Assembly: GCA_965198285.1 (NCBI GenBank)
Contig: OZ240251.1
Coordinates: 682,001 to 746,000, forward strand
Length of the DNA: 64,000 nt
Direction of reading: 5' to 3'
Source of the DNA: UBA11872 sp965198285
Lineage (GTDB): Bacteria > Chloroflexota > UBA11872
The number at the start of each line of letters is the position of its first letter. Position 1 is the first letter of the stretch. Shown here piece by piece: positions 41,009-49,802 of the stretch. The position numbers and the translations under genes are program-made. A model generated the notes under the pieces. The model saw only the letters and a list, made by a program, of their open reading frames with translations, was not told the origin of the DNA and made no database searches.

Positions 41009-41845
41009 TCAAGTCGGCTCGCGGCCGGCTCCCGACCACCAGCGCTGTAGGTCGTCCATCGTTGCCGGTCCGTCATATGCAACAACTCGCGCTCCGAAGG
41101 TCCAGGACGCGCCGCGCGCAACGGTTAGGGGTTCGTACATCGTGGGGTTGAGCAGGCTGGTTCCGTAGAACCGGGCAAACGTGGGAACCGGAGCCGACGC
41201 CGGATGCGCCATCAGCGCAGCACCGCAAGGATGCCCGCCGATGTCGCCGTTGACGTCGACCCAGCGCACGGCCCGGCCGTTGATGGCGTCGGCGCCCTGC
41301 CGCCCCTCCGAGTCGCGCATGCGGCCGCCGTCGTCCTGGTCCAGGGCGTCGATCAGGCGGCAGCCCGCCCAGGCGTGGTTGTCCACCGCGAGTTCCAGCG
41401 CGCCGTGCGAGGCGTGCAGGGTGGAGACCAGGTCCAGCACGTGCGCTGGCCCCACGCGCTGCAGCGCATGCGTGCGGGTCTCGGTTGCGACTACCGTGCC
41501 CCGTCGGTCGCGCCACTCCAGGTCGAGGTCAATGCGCGCCCTTTCGGCGTCGGCGTCCGAGGACACCCGGACTGGCACGATCCAGCCGGCATCGGCGAGG
41601 TCGTGAAAGAAGTTGACGCCGTTGACCTGCGCGTGGCCGAGCCAGACGCCCTTGTGATGGGGAAAGTTGTGGGCGCCCATCTCCGTGACGGGCAAGCCCG
41701 CAGGCGTGTACAGCGGGTGCACGCAGGGACGCATCAGGAAGAGGTCCTTCGTCTCTCCGCCCAGGTTGAGCGCCATGACGGTTCGCTCGCCGTCCAGCAC
41801 CTTCAGGCGATTGAAGAAGCGGGGTTCCTGAGTCTGAATCTGCAT
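41009..41845 (-). CDS. PmoA-like (DUF6807) family protein
   Basis: A 278-residue protein. RPCVHPLYTPAGLPVTEMG, FPHHKGVWLGHAQVNGVNFF, ALELAVDNHAWAGCRL and GGHPCGAALMAHPAS fit the family annotated as methane-oxygenase PmoA-like, a misleading name since members are soluble beta-sandwich, carbohydrate-linked proteins. ATG start. Family members often sit beside Gfo/Idh oxidoreductases and are proposed to act on sugars. Convergent with the receptor pair, 9 bp from its end. Confidence 0.82.
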   Translation of the reverse strand: MQIQTQEPRFFNRLKVLDGERTVMALNLGGETKDLFLMRPCVHPLYTPAGLPVTEMGAHNFPHHKGVWLGHAQVNGVNFFHDLADAGWIVPVRVSSDADAERARIDLDLEWRDRRGTVVATETRTHALQRVGPAHVLDLVSTLHASHGALELAVDNHAWAGCRLIDALDQDDGGRMRDSEGRQGADAINGRAVRWVDVNGDIGGHPCGAALMAHPASAPVPTFARFYGTSLLNPTMYEPLTVARGASWTFGARVVAYDGPATMDDLQRWWSGAGREPT

Positions 41846-41897
41846 CGGTGATCCTGGCCGGCACCTCTCAGAAAGGGTTCGCGCGCGGGAGGCCCGA

Positions 41898-42410
41898 AAC
41901 CTTGACCTGTTCCCGCCCGGTGGTTAGCCTTCCGTACTTTTCGTCCTTGAAGTAGTGAGCCTTGCGCCTGTACCGGCATTAACCGGTCTCCGAGGCTCGG
42001 TCCGATGCGGGTTGCGGGTTCGCCGGACGGGGGCTATCTGGGAGGGAGTGGACGCACGGAATGGTTACACGCAGACAAATGCTTCGCATGGGCGGAACCG
42101 CCGCCTTGGGGATTTCCGGCGCGGTAGCGCTGGCGGCCTGCGGTGAAACGCAGGTGGTGACCAGGGAAGTCCCGGTTGAGAAGGTCGTGGTCAAAGAGGT
42201 CGAAGTCGAGAAGATCGTGACCCAGCAGGTCGAGAAGATTGTGACCCAAGAGGTCGAGAAGATCGTGACCCAGCAGGTCGCGGTCGAAAAGGTCGTTGAG
42301 GTCCAGAAGATCGTCGAGGTCGAAAAGGTTGTCGAAGTTCCGGTCGAGACGGTCGTCACCAAGGAAGTCGAAAAGGTCGTCGAGAAGGTCGTCGAAGTCC
42401 AAGCCGCGCC
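41898..42410 (+). repeat. Near-identical 5' module of solute-binding gene 1 (second copy at 43969-44481)
   Basis: The 160 bases before SBP1 and its first 350 bases recur at an offset of exactly 2071 before and within SBP2, with only a handful of base changes over about 510 bp. Similarity stops abruptly where the ligand-binding domain begins. Confidence 0.93.
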
Positions 42411-43731
42411 AACGCGCGTCAACGCCGTCATTCGCTTCGCCCACGACCATTCTTCCGGCCTGCGCGGCAAGCAGATGCAGTGGGCTTTGGACCGCTTCGC
42501 GCAAGTCCGCCCGGACATCGCCGTGAAGTTCGAGCCCCAGAACCACATGTTCCAGGACTCGTTCGGCATTCAGCTGGCCGGTGGTTCGCAGGCGGAGGCA
42601 GCCCTGCTAGACGGCGGGTTCTTTCACCAGTGGGCGGACAAGGGTGGATTCGTTCAGATCAACAGCATGCTGGACAAGCACCCCGACTGGAACCCGCGGA
42701 ACTACGGGATGTGGCCAGACCAGCAAACGATCAACTTCGCCAACTCGCACCCGATTCCGTGGAACCAGGGCATCGTGGGTCCGGCGTTTGGTCTGCCGTT
42801 CCAGGCTGGCATGAACGGCGTCCTGTACAACTACACGCTGTTTGAGGAAGCGGGCATCCCGCAGCCGTCACCCGGTAATTGGGGCATCCAGACGGACTTC
42901 CTCGACGCCATGCGCGCGTTGACGGACCCGAACACGAACCAGTTCGGATTCCGCTCGTCAAACGCGATGTGGGGATTCTGGGCTGGTTGGGGCCGTGCGC
43001 TCGCCGACGGTAACCAGGAGCTGCTGTACTACGACGAGAACGCCACTCGGATGACGATCTTCGACGACGGCGCCCACAGGGGGCATGACTTCGTCGTGGA
43101 CGCCATCTGGCAGGAAGGCATCTCGAACAAGCTTGAGGATGCCAAGGCACTCTCGGGTGAATTCAGCGATCCGTTCTCCGCCGGCAAGATGGGCGTGACG
43201 AACTTTGGCAGCGCGGGGAACTACGTGGTCCGCATCGCCGGCCGCTTCGACTGGGGGATCAACATCCAGCCCGAAGGTCCGCGTGGCGAGGCGCCGATTC
43301 ACACATCGGAGCAGCCCCACCTGGTGACGAATGCCGCCGAGTCCAACGGTGTGCTGGAGCAGACCGTGGACATGCTGGTGTACTTCGCTGGCGCGGAAGT
43401 TCAGGAACGGGCCGCCATTGACCGCGGATTCATCCCGGTGAATCTTGAAGTGCATCGCGGCGGAGCGATGAAGTCGGCGCCTCCGCAGGGGCACGATCAC
43501 ATTACGCGGATCCTGACAAGCCGTGACGACCACCAGCACTGGCAGTCGGCGCACCCAAGCTGGTGGGAGTGGTTCGATGGTTGGCGCGGTGGCTCCGATC
43601 GCTCGCTCATCGGCGAAGCCACGGCTGAAGAGGGTCGAGCGGCACTGATGGCGGCTTCGAACAACATCCTTGAGAGCCAGCACGACGCTTGGCTCGACTA
43701 CAAGGCTTGGGCAAGCACGCTCTCCAGCTAG
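42061..43731 (+). CDS. ABC-type extracellular solute-binding lipoprotein 1
   Basis: A 556-residue protein. The Tat signal TRRQMLRMGG and lipobox ALAACG place the mature protein on the outer membrane face. Residues about 37-120 are a Val/Glu/Lys repeat (VEKVV, VEKIVTQ, EVEKVV), a coiled-coil stalk typical of Chloroflexota binding proteins. The rest is the two-lobed family 1-type domain with GFFHQWADKGGFVQINSML, PFQAGMNGVLYNYTLFEEAG and SAGKMGVTNFG. It would capture a sugar or similar solute for an ABC importer. No permease or ATPase gene is in the window. Confidence 0.9.
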   Translation: MVTRRQMLRMGGTAALGISGAVALAACGETQVVTREVPVEKVVVKEVEVEKIVTQQVEKIVTQEVEKIVTQQVAVEKVVEVQKIVEVEKVVEVPVETVVTKEVEKVVEKVVEVQAAPTRVNAVIRFAHDHSSGLRGKQMQWALDRFAQVRPDIAVKFEPQNHMFQDSFGIQLAGGSQAEAALLDGGFFHQWADKGGFVQINSMLDKHPDWNPRNYGMWPDQQTINFANSHPIPWNQGIVGPAFGLPFQAGMNGVLYNYTLFEEAGIPQPSPGNWGIQTDFLDAMRALTDPNTNQFGFRSSNAMWGFWAGWGRALADGNQELLYYDENATRMTIFDDGAHRGHDFVVDAIWQEGISNKLEDAKALSGEFSDPFSAGKMGVTNFGSAGNYVVRIAGRFDWGINIQPEGPRGEAPIHTSEQPHLVTNAAESNGVLEQTVDMLVYFAGAEVQERAAIDRGFIPVNLEVHRGGAMKSAPPQGHDHITRILTSRDDHQHWQSAHPSWWEWFDGWRGGSDRSLIGEATAEEGRAALMAASNNILESQHDAWLDYKAWASTLSS

Positions 43732-43968
43732 AGGCGCATAGCGCGCCCTGATCTAAACCGGCCGACGCCCCCGGGTGTCGGCCGGTCTGAATGTAGAGCC
43801 GGCACAGGACTCCGGCCTTCGTTGTCCTTTGCCAGGTGCTCGATAGGAGCAGCGGGTACCAGGCTGTCTATCACCGGCCGCGGCCGTCCTCACCAACGCA
43901 CTGACGGCTCGGGTCTGCGTGCCAGTGTCGGGCCTGGCGGCGAGCCGCCCCAGCAATAGGCGGCGGAG
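43732..43968 (+). repeat. Spacer module after SBP1 (second copy 46238-46480)
   Basis: The region from the SBP1 stop to the next promoter (terminator, GATAGGAGCAGCGGGTACCAG, GGCCGCGGCCGTCCT, CAACGCACTGACGGCTCGGG, AGCAATAGGCGGC) is repeated with few changes between the SBP relic and SBP3. No gene is visible in either copy. Together with the promoter module it shows that the locus grew as repeated gene-plus-flank units. Confidence 0.9.
43757..43786 (+). terminator. Terminator hairpin after SBP1
   Basis: ACCGGCCGAC (43757-43766) and GTCGGCCGGT (43777-43786), 10-bp stem, 10-nt loop, 25 bp after the stop. The same hairpin with a longer stem occurs at 46261-46294. Confidence 0.75.
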
Positions 43969-44131
43969 AACCTTGACCTGTTCCCGCCCGGTGGTTAGCC
44001 TTCCGTACTTTTCGTCCTTGAAGTAGTGAGCCTTGCGCCTGTACCGGCATTAACCGGTCTCCGAGGCTCGGTCCGATGCGGGTTGCGGGTTCGCCGGACG
44101 GGGGCTATCTGGGAGGGAGCGGACGCACGGA

Positions 44132-45799
44132 ATGGTTACACGCAGACAAATGCTTCGCATGGGCGGAACCGCCGCCTTGGGGATTTCCGGCGCGGTAGCG
44201 CTGGCGGCCTGCGGTGAAACGCAGGTGGTGACCAGGGAAGTCCCGGTTGAGAAGGTCGTGGTCAAAGAGGTCGAAGTCGAGAAGATCGTGACCCAGCAGG
44301 TCGAGAAGATTGTGACCCAAGAGGTCGAGAAGATCGTGACCCAGCAAGTCGCGGTCGAAAAGGTCATTGAGGTCCAGAAGGTCGTCGAGGTCGAAAAGGT
44401 TGTCGAAGTTCCGGTCGAGACGGTCGTCACCAAGGAAGTCGAAAAGGTCGTCGAGAAGGTCGTCGAGGTCGAGGCGATGCCGCAGAAGGTCACGGCGATC
44501 ATCCGAATGGCGCACGACCACTCGTCCGGTCCTCGGGGCGCGGCGATGGGTTGGGCGCTCGATAGGTTCGCGGCGCAATTCCCGCACATCGTGATCAAGT
44601 TTGAGCCGCAGAATCACTTGTACATGGAGTCCTTCGGTATTCAGATCGCGGGTGAGTCGCAGGCTCAGGTCGCATTGCTGGACGGCGGCTTCGTGAATCA
44701 ATGGCTGCAGCCCGGTGGCTTCACTCAGATCAACGACGTGCTGGCCAAGCACCCTGACTGGGACCCCTCGCGCTGGTACTTTTCACCAGATGAGTACACG
44801 GTGAACTTTACCGACACGCAGCCCGCCCTCACCCGGCAGCCCATCGAGGGCCCACAGTTCGGTATGCCGTATCAGGGCGGGCTGTACGGTCTGACGATGA
44901 ACTTCTCGATGGCCGAGGCCAAAGGAATCCCAATGCCGTCACCGGGCAGTTGGGGCCTGGAAACGGATTTCATCGAGACCGCGAAGCAGGCTAGCGACCT
45001 CGAAACGGGGGAGTGGGGCCATTGGATGCATGCGCATCCTGCCCTCATGTGGGGCGCGTGGTCGTTCGGCCTAAGCGATAGCGGGACGCGGATGTACCGA
45101 AATCCCGAGGGGACGCACTTCGAGGCGTTCGAGGACGGGGGCGACCGCGGATATCGCTTGGCGATTGGAACCATTTACGACCACGGCGTCGCATTCCCGC
45201 CCCAAGACTCGAAACAGTACGCCGGTGAATTTGGCAACCCGTACTCGGCTGGAAAGGTCCTGTACGGATTTCACGGTGGGGGCCTCGGCGGAACGGTCAC
45301 GCAGGTCGGCGACCGATTCCAGTGGGGGCTCATCCCGAACCCGGAAGGACCCCGCGGAACAATCCCGCACTGGTTCAGCAATCAACCGCACATGGTTTCC
45401 AATTCGGCGGCGACTGACGGCACGACGGAGCAGGCCGTCGAAGTGGTGCTGTTCATGGCGGGGTCGGAAGTGCAGGGGCGCATCGCCGTCGATCGGGGTA
45501 ACGCGCCGGTTCTCAAGGAGACGTATGACTCAGCTGCGCTGAGCGCCGGCCCTCCTGATAATCACGCCCAAGGGCTCAAGGAGGCTATCGAGCGCGATGA
45601 CCATCGCGGCTGGCAGGGCGCACACCCGCACTGGTGGGAGTGGTATGCCTGGGTGACTGCAGCACAGCTAGGCTTCATCGGCGAGGAAACCGCTGATCAG
45701 AGCGTTGAGTCGGTCGTGACGGCATCTGACCGGATCCTGGAAACCACAAAGGACGACTACGACTCGTACAAGACGTGGGCGACCAGCCTTACGTCGTAG
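44132..45799 (+). CDS. ABC-type extracellular solute-binding lipoprotein 2
   Basis: A 555-residue protein. The promoter, Tat signal (TRRQMLRMGG), lipobox and coiled stalk are almost identical to SBP1. The binding domain has clearly diverged (GFVNQWLQPGGFTQINDVL, MPYQGGLYGLTMNFSMAEAK, HWWEWYAWVTAA), implying a different ligand with shared export and expression. Own terminator downstream. No transport partner is adjacent. Confidence 0.9.
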   Translation: MVTRRQMLRMGGTAALGISGAVALAACGETQVVTREVPVEKVVVKEVEVEKIVTQQVEKIVTQEVEKIVTQQVAVEKVIEVQKVVEVEKVVEVPVETVVTKEVEKVVEKVVEVEAMPQKVTAIIRMAHDHSSGPRGAAMGWALDRFAAQFPHIVIKFEPQNHLYMESFGIQIAGESQAQVALLDGGFVNQWLQPGGFTQINDVLAKHPDWDPSRWYFSPDEYTVNFTDTQPALTRQPIEGPQFGMPYQGGLYGLTMNFSMAEAKGIPMPSPGSWGLETDFIETAKQASDLETGEWGHWMHAHPALMWGAWSFGLSDSGTRMYRNPEGTHFEAFEDGGDRGYRLAIGTIYDHGVAFPPQDSKQYAGEFGNPYSAGKVLYGFHGGGLGGTVTQVGDRFQWGLIPNPEGPRGTIPHWFSNQPHMVSNSAATDGTTEQAVEVVLFMAGSEVQGRIAVDRGNAPVLKETYDSAALSAGPPDNHAQGLKEAIERDDHRGWQGAHPHWWEWYAWVTAAQLGFIGEETADQSVESVVTASDRILETTKDDYDSYKTWATSLTS

Positions 45800-45819
45800 C
45801 GGAAGTTACGGCAATGGGC

Positions 45820-45853
45820 AGCGGGCGCGGGCCATAATTGGCCTGCGCCCGCT
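45820..45853 (+). terminator. Terminator hairpin after SBP2
   Basis: AGCGGGCGCGGGCCA (45820-45834) pairs with TGGCCTGCGCCCGCT (45839-45853) with one mismatch and a 4-nt loop, 21 bp after the stop. Unrelated in sequence to the terminators of SBP1 and SBP3. Confidence 0.8.
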
Positions 45854-45868
45854 TGGTCTGGAGCGCTG

Positions 45869-46237
45869 GAATGCACCGAGGCCCTGCTGTTCTTCGCCGG
45901 TCCGGAAGCGCAGGGGCGCATCGCTATCGACCGCGGCTCGCTGCCGATGTACAAGACGGTGATCGAGTCCGACGAGTTCAAGGCCGGGCCGCCCGATAAC
46001 CACGGGTACTACAAGACCTGGATGGACAAGACGGACCACCACCACTAGCAGAACGGCCACCCGAACGGGTGGGAGTGGTTCGATGGTTGGCGCGGCGGCG
46101 CCGATCGCTCGTTCATCGGCGAGGCTACGCCTGAAGAGGGTCGAGAGGCACTGATGGCGGCTTCGAACAACATCCTTGAGAGCCAGCACGACGCCTGGCT
46201 CGACTACAAGGCTTGGGCAAGCACGCTCTCCAGCTAG
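45869..46237 (+). pseudogene. Chimeric solute-binding protein relic
   Basis: The relic is 123 codons long and in frame. The first half (ECTEALLFFAGPEAQGRIAI, then SLPMYKTVIESDEFKAGPPD) copies the C-terminus of SBP3. From the WEW motif onward (FDGWRGGADRSFIGEATPEE to YKAWASTLSS) it copies the C-terminus of SBP1. A Trp codon of the SBP3 part is now TAG at 46046. There is no start or signal. It was probably left by unequal recombination between the paralogues. Confidence 0.92.
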
Positions 46238-46260
46238 AGGCGCATCGCGCGCCCTGGTCT

Positions 46261-46294
46261 AGACCGGCCGACGCCCCTGGTTGTCGGCCGGTCT
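46261..46294 (+). terminator. Terminator hairpin after the SBP relic
   Basis: AGACCGGCCGAC (46261-46272) and GTCGGCCGGTCT (46283-46294) give a perfect 12-bp stem with a 10-nt loop; a copy of the SBP1 terminator. Confidence 0.75.
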
Positions 46295-46642
46295 GAGTGT
46301 AGGGCCGGCACCGGACTCCAGCCTTCATTGTTCTTTTTCTTTGCCAGGTACTCGATAGGAGCAGCGGGTACCAGACTATCCATCACTGGCCGCGGCCGTC
46401 CTGACCAACGCACTGACGGCTCGGGTCTGCGTGCCAGTGTCGGGCCTGGCGGCGAGCCGCCACAGCAATAGGCGGCCTGGAATCTTGACCTGCGTCGGTC
46501 TGCTGGCTAGTCTGCCCTACTTTGAACCCTTGGAGTGGCGAGCCTCGCGCCCATACCAGCGGACTCGGGTACCGATGCCTGTTCCGACGAGGGTCGCGGG
46601 GTTGCCGGACAGGGGCTGTCTGGGAGGGAGTGGATACTGGAA

Positions 46643-48328
46643 ATGGTTACACGAAGACAAATGCTTCGCATGGGCGGCACCGCCGCCTTGGGGATTTCCG
46701 GTGCGGTAGCACTGGCGGCCTGTGGTGAGACGCAGGTGGTGACCAGGGAAGTCCCGGTCGACAGGGTCGTCGTCAAAGAAGTTGAGGTCGAGAAGATCGT
46801 CACTCAGCAGGTCGAAAAGATCGTGACCCAGGAGGTCGAGAGGGTCGTACGGCAGGAAGTTCCGGTTGAGAAGATCGTTGAGGTTCAGAAGGTCGTGGAA
46901 GTGCCGGTCGAGAAGGTCGTTGAGAAGGTCGTGACCAGGGAAGTTGAGAAGGTCGTCGAGAAGGTCGTCGAGAAGGTTGTCGAGGTCGAAGGGGCGCCGC
47001 AGCGGATCGAGTCGATCATCCGGCTGGCCAACGACCATTCGTCCGGCGCACGTGGTGCGGCGATGAGTTGGGCGCTGGAGAAGTTTGCCCAGCAGTTCCC
47101 GCACATCGGTATCAAGTTTGAGCCGCAGGACCACTTGTACATTGACTCGTTCTCGATCCACATCGCCGCCGGCACGCAGGCCGAGTTGGCGCTGCTGGAT
47201 GGCGGGTTCTTCAACACCTGGGTGCACCGGGGCGGCTTCGCGCGCATCGACGGCGCGCTGAACAAGCATCCCGACTGGGATCCCACCAAGTGGTACTCCC
47301 CGCCGGACGAAATGACCGTCGGTCAGTTCGACGACGACCGCGCCGCCCGTCCGGCCCCGCACACCACGGGATACGGCGGGGTCGCCCAGTTCGGCATGCC
47401 CTACCAGGGCAACATCAACGGGAAGATCTACAACTTCACGCTGCTGGAGGAAAAGGGTATTCCCATGCCGGTTGAGGGCTCCTACCACCTGGAGCGTGAG
47501 GCCTGGGACCTGTTCAAGCAGGCCAGCGACCCCGAGGCGGATACCTACGGCCTGAGAATGTCCGGAAACGCTTGGATCGTCTGGGGCAGTTGGGCAAGGG
47601 CCTTGCAGAACAGCGGAAATCACATGTACCGAGCGCCCGACCAGTTGCACTGGGACATCTTCAACGATGGCGGCGACCGCGGCTTTGCATACGCGGTCAA
47701 CAGCATATTGGAAGGTGTAGCTCCGCAGTTCGACCAGGTCCAGTCAGTCGCCGGCGAGTTCGGCGACCCGTTCTCGGCCGGAAAGATGGCCACCTACTGG
47801 ACCGGCGGCGGCGTCGGCGGGACGATTCCGCGCATCAAGGATCGCTTCTCCTGGGGTCTTGGCCCCATCGAGGAGGGTGATCGCGGCGGCGCCCCGCACC
47901 ACTTCACGAACCAGGGTCAATACTGCACCGCCACGGCCGAAAAGAACGGCCTGATCGAGGAGTGCACCGAGACCTTGCTGTTCTTCGCCGGTCCGGAAGT
48001 GCAAGGGCGCATCGCCATCGACCGCGGCTCGCTGCCGATGCTCAAGACGGTGATCACGTCCGACGAGTTCAAGGCCGGGCCGCCCGATAACCACGGGTAC
48101 TACAAGACCTGGATGGACAAGACGGACCACCACCATTGGCAGAATGGCCACCCGAACTGGTGGGAGTGGTACGAGTCCTTCCGTGCGGCTGACCCGCCCT
48201 TCATCGGCGACATGACGATCGAACAGGGCATGGAGCACATCATCAACACCTCCGACCGTGTCCTGGAAGGCACCAGGGAGGAGTACGACTCCTGGAAGGC
48301 CTGGATCGACGCTCTGCCTCCGGCCTAA
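46643..48328 (+). CDS. ABC-type extracellular solute-binding lipoprotein 3
   Basis: A 561-residue protein. I start at ATG 46643, which aligns with the starts of SBP1 and SBP2 and follows GGGAGGGAG; a longer in-frame extension is unlikely. The Tat signal and lipobox are conserved, and the Val-Glu-Lys stalk is rearranged (VERVVRQEVPVEKIVEVQK, four EKVV in a row). The binding lobe has an insertion near residues 225-245 and keeps GGFFNTWVHRGGFARIDGAL. It is more diverged from the other two in both promoter and body. Probably the oldest of the set. Confidence 0.9.
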   Translation: MVTRRQMLRMGGTAALGISGAVALAACGETQVVTREVPVDRVVVKEVEVEKIVTQQVEKIVTQEVERVVRQEVPVEKIVEVQKVVEVPVEKVVEKVVTREVEKVVEKVVEKVVEVEGAPQRIESIIRLANDHSSGARGAAMSWALEKFAQQFPHIGIKFEPQDHLYIDSFSIHIAAGTQAELALLDGGFFNTWVHRGGFARIDGALNKHPDWDPTKWYSPPDEMTVGQFDDDRAARPAPHTTGYGGVAQFGMPYQGNINGKIYNFTLLEEKGIPMPVEGSYHLEREAWDLFKQASDPEADTYGLRMSGNAWIVWGSWARALQNSGNHMYRAPDQLHWDIFNDGGDRGFAYAVNSILEGVAPQFDQVQSVAGEFGDPFSAGKMATYWTGGGVGGTIPRIKDRFSWGLGPIEEGDRGGAPHHFTNQGQYCTATAEKNGLIEECTETLLFFAGPEVQGRIAIDRGSLPMLKTVITSDEFKAGPPDNHGYYKTWMDKTDHHHWQNGHPNWWEWYESFRAADPPFIGDMTIEQGMEHIINTSDRVLEGTREEYDSWKAWIDALPPA

Positions 48329-48362
48329 TCGCCAGACGCTCGTTCGCCACGCGGACGAGGAA

Positions 48363-48392
48363 CAGTCGGCCCGGCACCAGCCGGGCCGACTG
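48363..48392 (+). terminator. Terminator hairpin after SBP3
   Basis: CAGTCGGCCCGGC (48363-48375) and GCCGGGCCGACTG (48380-48392), perfect 13-bp stem, 4-nt loop, followed by a short T-containing stretch. Confidence 0.85.
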
Positions 48393-48536
48393 GTCGTTTA
48401 AGGCCCTGACTCGGGCGCTACAGGACGGTGGTCCAACGTAGCGCTGCGATAGGCTCCGATTGCCGATGCCGCCCGGGGCGCGTCGGGCCAGTTGCTGGCC
48501 TCTGCGTCCCGGTAGGCCCTGAGGGAGCACATGGGC

Positions 48537-49634
48537 ATGAGCTTCAAAGTCGGGATCATTGGGCATACTGGGCATGGGAATTACGGCCACTATCTCGACA
48601 TGGCGTTTGTTGGGGTGGAGGGCGCGGAGATCGCGGCGCTGGCCGATCCGGACGACGAGGGGCGGTCCGAGGCCGCCGCTCGCACGGGGGCACGCACGGC
48701 CTACGCGGACTACCGCGAGATGCTGGACCGAGAGAAGCCCGACATCGCCGTGGTGGCTTCGCGCGAAGTCGGCGATCACCGCGACCTGGTCATCGACGCC
48801 GCCCGGGCGGGTGCGAACGTCTATCTCGAAAAGCCGGTCGCCACCGCGCCGGAGGACGTGGACGCCATGCAGGCGGCCTGTGACCAGTCGTCAGTGATTT
48901 GCGTGGTCGCTCATCCCTGGCGTGGACACCCGCCGATTCAGCGGGTGGCGATTCCGCTCATCAAGTCCGGGCGAATCGGTGAGCCGCGCCTGGTCCGCGT
49001 CTTCGGCAAGGACGGCCAGCACGGCGGGGACGAGATGTTCCTGGACCTGTACCCCCACTTCTTCGACTTCCTGTGGCAGGCCTTCGGGGTCCCGCAGTGG
49101 TGCCAGGCCCACCTGACCCAGGACGGCCGCACCTGCGAGCAGTCCGATCTCAGGCCCGGCTGGGAAGGCATGGGGCTGGTGGCCGGCAACGGCCTCAAGG
49201 CCTACTACTGCTTTGACGGGGGCGTCGCGGCCGACGTCGAGTCCTACCGGGGCGACGGCGCCTCGGATCCCTACCGCGTCGACATCTACGGCACCGAGGG
49301 CACGATCTCGCTGCCGGGGCCAATGGGACGCGGGCCTGACATCTACTGGCACCCCAGGGCCAACCCCGAACTCATCGATGACGACGGCTGGGAGGTCATC
49401 CCCGCCGAGCCGCCGCCGGACCACCACAAGTGGCTGCGAGCGCACCGGCGAATGGCCCGCTCGATGATGGACATGCTGGAGGGCAAGGTGCCTGAGTGGG
49501 ACCTGGTGCAGCTGCCCAACGCGAAGCTCTACCTGGAGATGGCCTTGCTGGCCCACGCCTCGCACATGCAAGGCACCCGGGCATCGCTGCCGCTCGCGGA
49601 CGGCAAGAACCCGTTCGACCACTGGACCGCATAG
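48537..49634 (+). CDS. Gfo/Idh/MocA family oxidoreductase (divergent, His-rich)
   Basis: About 365 residues. The nucleotide motif is unusual (VGIIGHTGHGNYGHYLDMAF instead of G-x-G-x-x-A). YLEKPVATAPEDVDAM gives the EKP motif, and MFLDLYPHFFDFLWQAFG and VDIYGTEGTISLPGP complete the family pattern. ATG 48537 is spaced well from GGGAG; ATG 48531 is also possible. It opens a plus-strand catabolic run with a second Gfo/Idh, an M20 enzyme and a sulfatase. Confidence 0.88.
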   Translation: MSFKVGIIGHTGHGNYGHYLDMAFVGVEGAEIAALADPDDEGRSEAAARTGARTAYADYREMLDREKPDIAVVASREVGDHRDLVIDAARAGANVYLEKPVATAPEDVDAMQAACDQSSVICVVAHPWRGHPPIQRVAIPLIKSGRIGEPRLVRVFGKDGQHGGDEMFLDLYPHFFDFLWQAFGVPQWCQAHLTQDGRTCEQSDLRPGWEGMGLVAGNGLKAYYCFDGGVAADVESYRGDGASDPYRVDIYGTEGTISLPGPMGRGPDIYWHPRANPELIDDDGWEVIPAEPPPDHHKWLRAHRRMARSMMDMLEGKVPEWDLVQLPNAKLYLEMALLAHASHMQGTRASLPLADGKNPFDHWTA

Positions 49635-49802
49635 GCGCTGCACCTCGGTGGCTATCGGGAGTCCGCGAGTTCAGGCACGCTGGTACCGGAATCTGGTGCT
49701 CGCAGGAGGAACGCCGCCAGTTCTGCGATGATGCCGCTTGATCCGGTCGGCGGCCTGCGCGGCAACCGCCTGGCGCGCTGATCTCTCGCAGGGGGTGGAG
49801 AA

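Noticed and set aside
42150..42410. DNA tandem repeat of GTCGAGAAG-type units in the SBP genes
   Set aside because: Explained by the Val-Glu-Lys coiled-coil stalk that it encodes.
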